Of a stretch of DNA of 64,000 nt, positions 57,840-64,000 are shown piece after piece. Within the stretch, counting starts at the first letter, position 1. Each line of letters starts with the position of its first letter. The position numbers were made by a program, and so were the translations under genes. The stretch lies in the NCBI RefSeq assembly GCF_000276665.1, contig NW_004955404.1, forward strand, positions 32,053,323 to 32,117,322, written 5' to 3'. This DNA is from Chinchilla lanigera (taxonomy: Eukaryota; Chordata; Mammalia; Rodentia; Chinchillidae). The notes beneath the pieces were generated by a model. The model was given only the letters and a program-made list of their open reading frames with translations, searched no databases and was not told the origin of the DNA.

Positions 57840-60800
57840 TACATGGACAGATACATAAGATTCCTGGGATGCGGGCTGAAGACAGCCCACCTGGGCTGGC
57901 TATAAATCAATACCAGTGATAATAGAACTAGAGCCAGGGGCAAATCCAGTTTGAGTTTGCCAATACTCCCTCCCCTAGGAAGCCATAGAAGACAATGAAA
58001 GACATTTAAAATGGCTCTTAAAACATAGTATCTTGGCCACAGTCTTTCTGGAACACCCCACTCTTGCTAGTACCTAAACCAGGAACTAATGAATATAGAA
58101 CAGTATTGGATTTGTGTGTGAATCAGGCCACTGAGACCATCCACTCAGTAGTACCAGATCCATATATATTAATGGCGGTCATTTCAGCAAGTGCTGCCTG
58201 TTTACTTGTTTGCACTTAAAAGGTGCCTTTTTCTGTCTTTGCCTTGCACCAGTTAGTCAGACCAATTTTTATCATATACTTTGGAAGGCTGGATATAAGG
58301 TGTCCAGAAAAATAAAAAGACACAAATTTGCTAACAACAGGTCAAATATTTGGGCTTCACAGTGATGCAAGGAGAGCGTCAGCTGGGCATCAAACAGAAA
58401 CAGATTGTCTGTGCCCTCACAATTCTACTCACCTGGCACAAGATAAGAGAGATTTTTGGGGACAGCAGGATTTTGTCACATCTGGATCCCAGTTTTCTCA
58501 CTTATGGCCAAGCCCCTCTGTGAAGCCACAAAAGGGGAATAAAGGAGTCCTTCCTCTAGGGAGCTGACCAGGAAAGAGCATTTAAATAGAACAAAAAGGC
58601 TTTCACTCAGGCCCTAGTCTTAGGATGGCCTGGTACAACCAAGCCTTTTTTTAAATATATCCATGAACAGAAGGAAATGTTCACAAGAGTCTTAACCCAG
58701 GTCATGAGATCCCAGCATTGCCCAGTTGGCATACTTGTCAATACTATTGGACTCTGGCCCCAGGATGGCCTTCATGCTTTGGGGCACTTGCTACCACCAC
58801 CACCTGCGGATGGAAACAGCTGATAAGTTAACCCTGGGCCAACAACTGACCATTTAAGTGCCATACTCAATTGTAACTTTAAAGGACCAAAGGGGGCACC
58901 ATTGATTGTCAAGTCCAAGGATGACTCAATATCAGGGGCTTCTATGTGAAAATACTTGCAGAATTCTAGGAGCAGAGAACACTCCTAACCCAACCGTTCT
59001 GCTCCCAGTTGAACTTGGAGCACCCCCTTGATGACTCTGTGGAAGCCTGGATGAAGTATTTTCAAGCTGGAAGAACTTCACAGATTGCTCCCTGGGAGAT
59101 GCAGATGTTTAATACTTTATGGATGGAAACAGTTTTATTCTAGAAGGGGTGTGTCAGGTAGGATATGCAATGGTGACATTGGATTCTATGATAGAGGCTC
59201 ATCCTTTCCTACTAGAGCCTCAGCCCAGAGGCAGGGCTGGTAGCCTTGACAGGGCTCTTTTGCTAGTAAAAGACAAAAAGACTAACATCTATACTGATTC
59301 CAAATATGCTTTGCTACTTTACCTGCTCATGGAGCTATATACAGGGAGAGAAGTCTTCTAATTGCTAAGGGAAAAAAGTACAAGAAAGAAATTCTACAGC
59401 TCCTAGATCCTGTATGGTCACCAAAAAAAGTGGTAGTTACACATTGTCAGGGGCACCAATGAACAGGAACAATGAAAGCTCAGGGAAACCAAAAGGCAGA
59501 CAGAGAAGTGGAGGAGGCTACAATGATAGCACCAGAACCCCAAAGAGGAGCCTTAGCTATGCCCCTCATCCTGGAGATTCCTCTCCCATAGACACAAACT
59601 ACTCTCCAAGTGAAAAACCGTGTTTCACTCAAGAATCTGGAAATTATATTCAGGGAGGATAATGCAAATTCTCTGATGAGAGACTGGCCATCCTCAAAAT
59701 GGTGATCCCAGGTTTGTAAGAGAATTCCATCAAGGATCTCACATAGGGAAAATGGAACTAGAGACATTACTAGGCTCTTATTTCTGTGTACTGAGACTCA
59801 CTGCCATCACTTGAGCTGTATGTGAGTAATGCATAACCTGTGCTCAAAACAATCCAAGACAAGGGCCCATTTGGCCCCCAGGAATTCAGTATATGGGAGC
59901 TACCCCATGTGAAAACTTGCTTATGGACTTCACCCAGCTGCCCCAAGGGGGGATGCTATCAATATATGTTTGTGGTTGTCTGCACCTTTTCAGGATGGAT
60001 CCAGGCCTTCCCTACCTGAACAGAAAGGACAGGAGAGGTGACAAATGCTCTATTAAAAAACATCATCCCAAGATTTGGGTTACCCCGACCTTGGGGTCAG
60101 ACAGTGGGCCAGTATTCATGGCATAGTCCAGAAACTCACACAGGTGTTAAAAATAAAGTGGAAATTACACACAATTTAGTGACTACAGAGCCCAGAAAAG
60201 ATAAGAGTACATGAACCAGACACTCAAACAACTGTTTAAAAATATTGCCAAGAAACCCACTTGAGAGAGGATCAAGTCCTGCAGATGGTCTTATTCTGAG
60301 TCAGGTGCACCCCACCAAAAACTGGGTATTCCCCTTATGAGATCGTGTTCAGCTGGCCACCTCCAATTACGATCAAATTCAGGGTGATCTGTGTGAACTA
60401 GGGGAATTGTCCCTAAGAAGACAGGTGGGCCTTGGGAATAACCATGCAAGATATATATGGCTGGGTACAAGAAAAACTGTCCATAAACCTGACAGATGCA
60501 ATATACCCCTTCAAGCCTGGAGACTTTGTTTGGGTCAAGAAATGAAATTTAATCACCCTGAAGCCCATATAGGGTAGGCCCCATGCTTTAATCTTATCTA
60601 TCCCCCACTGTAGTTAAAGTTACATGAACTATGCATTAGATCTATGAAAGTCAGCTAAAACTAGTGGCCCAGTACAGGTGGTACAGCCAATAGGATTAAG
60701 ACCATCTTAACTGGCTGATCCTATGATCAGACTGAGACCTCACCAGAAACAACAGTCCTGCTCTGGTCACACCAGGAGCTGACCAGTCCATGCATGGCTG

Positions 60801-60965
60801 AAGTTTGAGGATCAATAGAGAGTTATAATAGCAACATAAGTCTCTTCTACTTTTTATTATAATTGTCTCTTTGTGCAATAGAGAGCTACATCCCATAATG
60901 GGGTAAATGATGATAATACTGATCTCTCTATTAACATTCATATATGAAAGCATCAAGAAGGGGAA
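57840..60965 (+). pseudogene. class I ERV pol remnant (RT, RNase H, integrase)
   Basis: Translating across frames shows gammaretrovirus-like pol in the correct order. The reverse transcriptase entry region lies at about 57860-58320, with phrases like 'AEDSPPGLAINQYQ' and '[14 protein letters not shown]'. RNase H lies at about 59100-59480, with 'TDSKYA' at 59293-59310 keeping an active-site aspartate and 'THCQGHQ' near 59440. Integrase runs from about 59790, with a His/Cys-rich trace, the core start 'MDFTQLP' near 59923 and 'SDSGPVF' near 60098. Many stops and frameshifts break every domain, and no frame exceeds about 80 codons. No gag, protease or 5' LTR was found. The envelope region is reduced to about 230 bases (60720-60950) without recognisable envelope motifs. 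The element is inactive. Confidence 0.85.
60951..60965 (+). other. retroviral polypurine tract
   Basis: The purine run 'AAGAAGGGGAA' sits directly before 'TGAAGTGGGACTTAC', as the polypurine tract does before the U3 start of a 3' LTR. This fixes the LTR boundary. Confidence 0.7.
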
Positions 60966-61338
60966 TGAAGTGGGACTTACAAAGAAAAATTCAAATTTTC
61001 CCAACTTCCTCCTCCCTTCTGCTGTTGTTTTTTGTTCTAATGATTATAAAAACAGTAACTTTTGTCCCTGTTCCCGTAACATCCTGTTTTCCCCAAGCAA
61101 GGCTACCAAGATATGTTCACAGCTTAACAAACTGCCTTTATTTTACTTCTGTAAACTTGTTCACCCACAAGTTCCACATGAAAGACCAACCCTTTTGGCA
61201 ACATGTCTAAAATGGGAACCCTTCTTTTGTTTAGTGGTCTGCCATTTTGGACACAAATCCACTGGGCCAGTGTTCACCTAAAACCAAATAAATCCTTCTG
61301 AACCTCCTGAAGACCTCTCAGGTCTCTTGAATTCTACA
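60966..61338 (+). repeat. 3' LTR of the class I ERV relic
   Basis: The LTR is taken from TGAAGTGGGACTT to 'GAATTCTACA', giving TG...CA ends. It contains 'AAACCAAATAAATCC' (polyadenylation signal at about 61286) and a short R/U5-like 'CTCAGGTCTCTTGAATTC' end. It directly follows the pol remnant and polypurine tract. There is no second LTR to compare it with, and the 3' boundary could lie a few bases further on. Confidence 0.65.
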
Positions 61339-61416
61339 ATACTCATTCACATGCTCCTTAATAGAGCTAGTAAAACCTACTTCAGAAGAGTCTTGTGATG
61401 ATTACATGAGGTACTG

Positions 61417-61819
61417 TGTATGTTAGTCATTTTCTCTGCACTGAAACAAAAGATCTGAAACCTACAACTTAAAGAAGAGAGGTATATTTTGGTTCATGGA
61501 TTTCAATGAGTTCAATCCCTAGTTTGTTGGCCTCAAAGCTGGAATGGCATAGCAAAGGGGCATAGTGGAGGAAGGTTGCTCAATCCATGGTAACCAGGAA
61601 GTAGAGAGATAGAGGGAGAGGAGGTGGGAGTAAGAATACAGCCTTACAGGTCATGCCCCACTGGCATATCTTTTCTGACCAGGGCCCATCTCTGAGCAGC
61701 ACAGTCAGCTATGAACTCATCAATGGATGAATACACTGATTAGTACAGTGGCCCCATGACCCAATCATCTCCCCGACACATGAGACTTTTGGATGACATG
61801 TTAGATCCAAACCATAGCA
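61417..61819 (-). repeat. MaLR LTR, antisense
   Basis: The left end 'TGTATGTTAGTCATTTTCTC' and right end 'GATCCAAACCATAGCA' are the reverse complements of MaLR termini. Inside are 'CCATGACCCAATCATCTCCC' and 'GAACTCATCAATGGATGAAT', typical of the antisense LTR body. The flanks do not give an exact 5-base duplication. Confidence 0.75.
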
Positions 61820-61894
61820 CTGTGTCCAGGGTCTAACTCACTATCTTACTCATAACATATGGTGGAATAATCTGGCAAATGATGATTCCTTGTA

Positions 61895-62455
61895 CACTTG
61901 CATTAGTTTTCCACGCTATGTATCAAAATCTTTATATCTTTAAACAACACATTTATTCTCTCACTGTTTCCATAAGTCAAAAGTCCAGACACTGTAGTTG
62001 GTCCTCTGCTCTGTGCCTCACCAGGATGAAATGAAAGTGTCAGGTAGACTGTGTTCTTTTTTGGCATTTGAAGTCCTCTTTCAAAGACATTCAAATTGTT
62101 AAGAGGTTGTTCCTTATGATTTTATGTCTGATTCTCATGTTTTCTTGCTGACCGTCAATAAAGGATCACTCTCAACACTTGGATACCACCTTTGAGCACC
62201 GGCCATGTGGTCCACACACAACATTAATTAAACTTAAGCAAATAAACTCTTCAAAGCTAGCGGAAGGATACTTCTTCTCTTGGCTATCACAGCCTTATAC
62301 TCCCTAGTTAAGTGAAGAGAGTGATTCTTTCATCATGTTCACTGGTCCTTTCCACATTAAGAAGGAGGAGACAATTATACAAAGCATGTACATAAGAAGA
62401 TAGAATCTTAGGAATCATCTCAGAATTCTGCATACCACTATTACTTAAGTTCAAA
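61895..62455 (-). repeat. MLT1-type LTR, antisense
   Basis: The plus strand shows antisense LTR phrases: 'AAACAACACATTTATTCTCT', 'GTTTCCATAAGTCAAAAGTC', 'CTCTGTGCCTCACCAGGATG', 'CATGTTTTCTTGCTGACCGT' and 'GAATCTTAGGAATCATCTCA', ending 'GAATTCTGCATACCAC'. The order agrees with an old MaLR LTR on the minus strand. Confidence 0.62.
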
Positions 62456-64000
62456 AGTCAGAAAAGGAAGAGTTCATAGATGTAGAAGGGTTGGGAAATT
62501 ATTGACTGATACCTCCAAGGGAACTCAAGACTCAGGGAGATAGGTAAGTACAGATAAAAGAAACACACCTTCCTATTCAAGAATTGGACAGGAGGTAAGG
62601 ATAAAGGAGCTACAGAACTACTTGTAGCTAATGGGGTGATAATGGACAGAATAACACAAAAATATTTTAATTCACCCTTAGTCATGCTAGTTTTGAATGA
62701 CAAGTGGATAAATGAATGAAGGAATAAATTCTGCTCATAATGCACAGACATCTCTGCTAAATCATTCTCTTTTCCTTTGTATTTAATCTGCACTTAAGTC
62801 AGTGCATTTTCCACCTTGCATGATAGGAATACTGAGTCATGATACCTAAGCAACAAAAATGACATGGATCATATTGCAACCATGCAATGCATTTCCAGTG
62901 TTATTAATAACACTGACTAAAATGAGATGCCACTCAAATTATTCAAATTTAAGCAGTTTCAAATTATCATAACTTGAGGTTTTATAAACTATCAAAAAAG
63001 GGAAATGGCTGTTGTTATTTGGTGCTGCATTATTAACCTCATTCTTCAGAAAATCCTTACAAATAAATTTATTAAGATAATAAGGATATAATATCCCTTC
63101 TTTCTCACTAACAGCTCTGCTTTGACATTAATAAGTTTAATGTTGTTTGTTTAATTCAAACCAACAAATACTTGGTGAGAGACTATTATGCTTCCAACAC
63201 TGTATTAGGTGCTTTAAGGTGTGTTTGGGGTTCATATAGATAAAATATGGTTTCTGCATATACTTTCATTTTAGTGCGGAAACAGCCATAAGTAAGTAAT
63301 TCTAATTCAAGGTACAAGTTGTTTATTGCAGTAAAGAAAAGGTAAAGATGAAGAGTTCTGACAGGCAGCATTGCTTGGAGCTTTAACTCTGCATAGAAAA
63401 ATCTGGGTCAGCTCCTTTGTTCAAATGGAATCGGAAGTGACCCTTGAAGGAAGATTAGGATGGTGACAGGTAGATGTGGATAAAAATGTTGATCTAATTT
63501 GTGATAATGGCTGATATGGGGGCAGGAATGAACAATTTGTAATGTTTAGGGAGCTACTAAACTATGTTCTATAATGCATACTGTGAGGAAGGATAAGAAT
63601 GAATAAATGGTGCAAAGGGAAAAATTACGTCTACTTAGATAACAGCAAAGAGGAGTTCAAAGTTATCCCAAAAGTGGTGAAACTCCTAGGAGGTTCATAA
63701 GTAGGGAAGTGATAGGAACATTCTCAGAAATAGGACTCTAATGGCAGAGGGAGAAAGAAGAATGGCTGAAAGGATATAAGTATGGAGAATGGTGTAAGAC
63801 TTCTTGAATAGTCCTTGGTTGTTCATAATTCACCTGAGCGTGTGATACCACTAGGAATTTAAAAGAAATAATGCACAGCGTCTGCCCGAAGATAACACAC
63901 ACTATGCAGTCTTCTGAAGGTTTCACTGTGCTGTGCCTCTGCAAATGTATTACCACAAAGTCAGTGCATACAAAATTTGGTGGGGATATAAGACTAATAT
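62456..64000. other. unassigned sequence to window end
   Basis: No gene is visible. Around 63140-63200 the phrase 'AATACTTGGTGAGAGACTAT' and 'CACTGTATTAGGTGCTTTAA' suggest an old interspersed repeat of the kind noted at 5330. Small frames here have no recognised motif. Confidence 0.35.

Noticed and set aside
59414..59767. Plus and minus frames of 82 and 95 codons
   Set aside because: They are off-frame or opposite-strand readings of the decayed RNase H to integrase region.

Overview
The window is mammalian nuclear DNA, almost certainly from a rodent. The evidence is several tRNA-derived SINEs of the ID type (near-consensus copy at 22673-22780), 7SL-derived B1 SINEs (5626-5810 and 49097-49236), L1 LINEs with rodent-style 3' ends, many ERVL-MaLR LTRs, and old mammalian repeats (MIR, L2, MER5A). 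I saw no B2 or B4 SINE, so a non-murine rodent is likely. A beaver or heteromyid-type genome is a guess, not a determination. There is one assembly gap, 35762-36197.

I find no intact protein-coding gene, no convincing coding exon, no functional tRNA or rRNA gene and no CRISPR array. The open reading frames present are short and are explained by repeats, by the gap, or by chance in A+T-rich DNA. The window reads as a gene desert or the inside of a very large intron. The only clear gene-derived sequence is a dead, intronless fragment of the transcription factor gene ATF2 (16766-17368), which has four in-frame stops but no frameshift that I can see.

Layout. 1-11 kb: SINEs and a run of MaLR/MLT1 LTRs, including one LTR inserted inside another (9763-10507). 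12.6-24.4 kb: two solo LTRs with target duplications, an antisense L1 tail, the ATF2 retrocopy, and four ID SINEs, one of them inside an L1 ORF2 remnant. 24.4-34.2 kb: mostly unassigned A+T-rich sequence with an old L1 remnant near 27.4-27.9 kb. 34.2-39.3 kb: an L1 cluster with one 5'-inverted copy, one minus-strand copy spanning the assembly gap with a perfect 15-base target duplication, and one minus-strand copy with a 16-base target duplication nested in a probable L1 5' UTR. 39.3-49.3 kb: a pentanucleotide microsatellite, a MaLR LTR with internal sequence, MIRs, a Tigger-like DNA element, further LTRs and a B1. 49.8-53.8 kb: MIRs, an L2 tail and a second inverted L1. 53.8-57.8 kb: mostly unique sequence plus MER5A. 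57.8-61.3 kb: a decayed class I (gammaretrovirus-like) provirus remnant with reverse transcriptase, RNase H and integrase traces, a polypurine tract and a 3' LTR. 61.4-62.5 kb: two minus-strand MaLR-type LTRs.

There is no operon or pathway here. The history is one of layered insertion, and target-site duplications let many of the insertions be bounded and ordered. I found no previously undescribed biological system. The most informative structures are the L1 inversions, the variable-copy tandem unit in the L1 3' UTR, the nested insertions, the ATF2 retrocopy and the provirus relic. Repeat family names come from recognition of sequence by eye, not from a database search.
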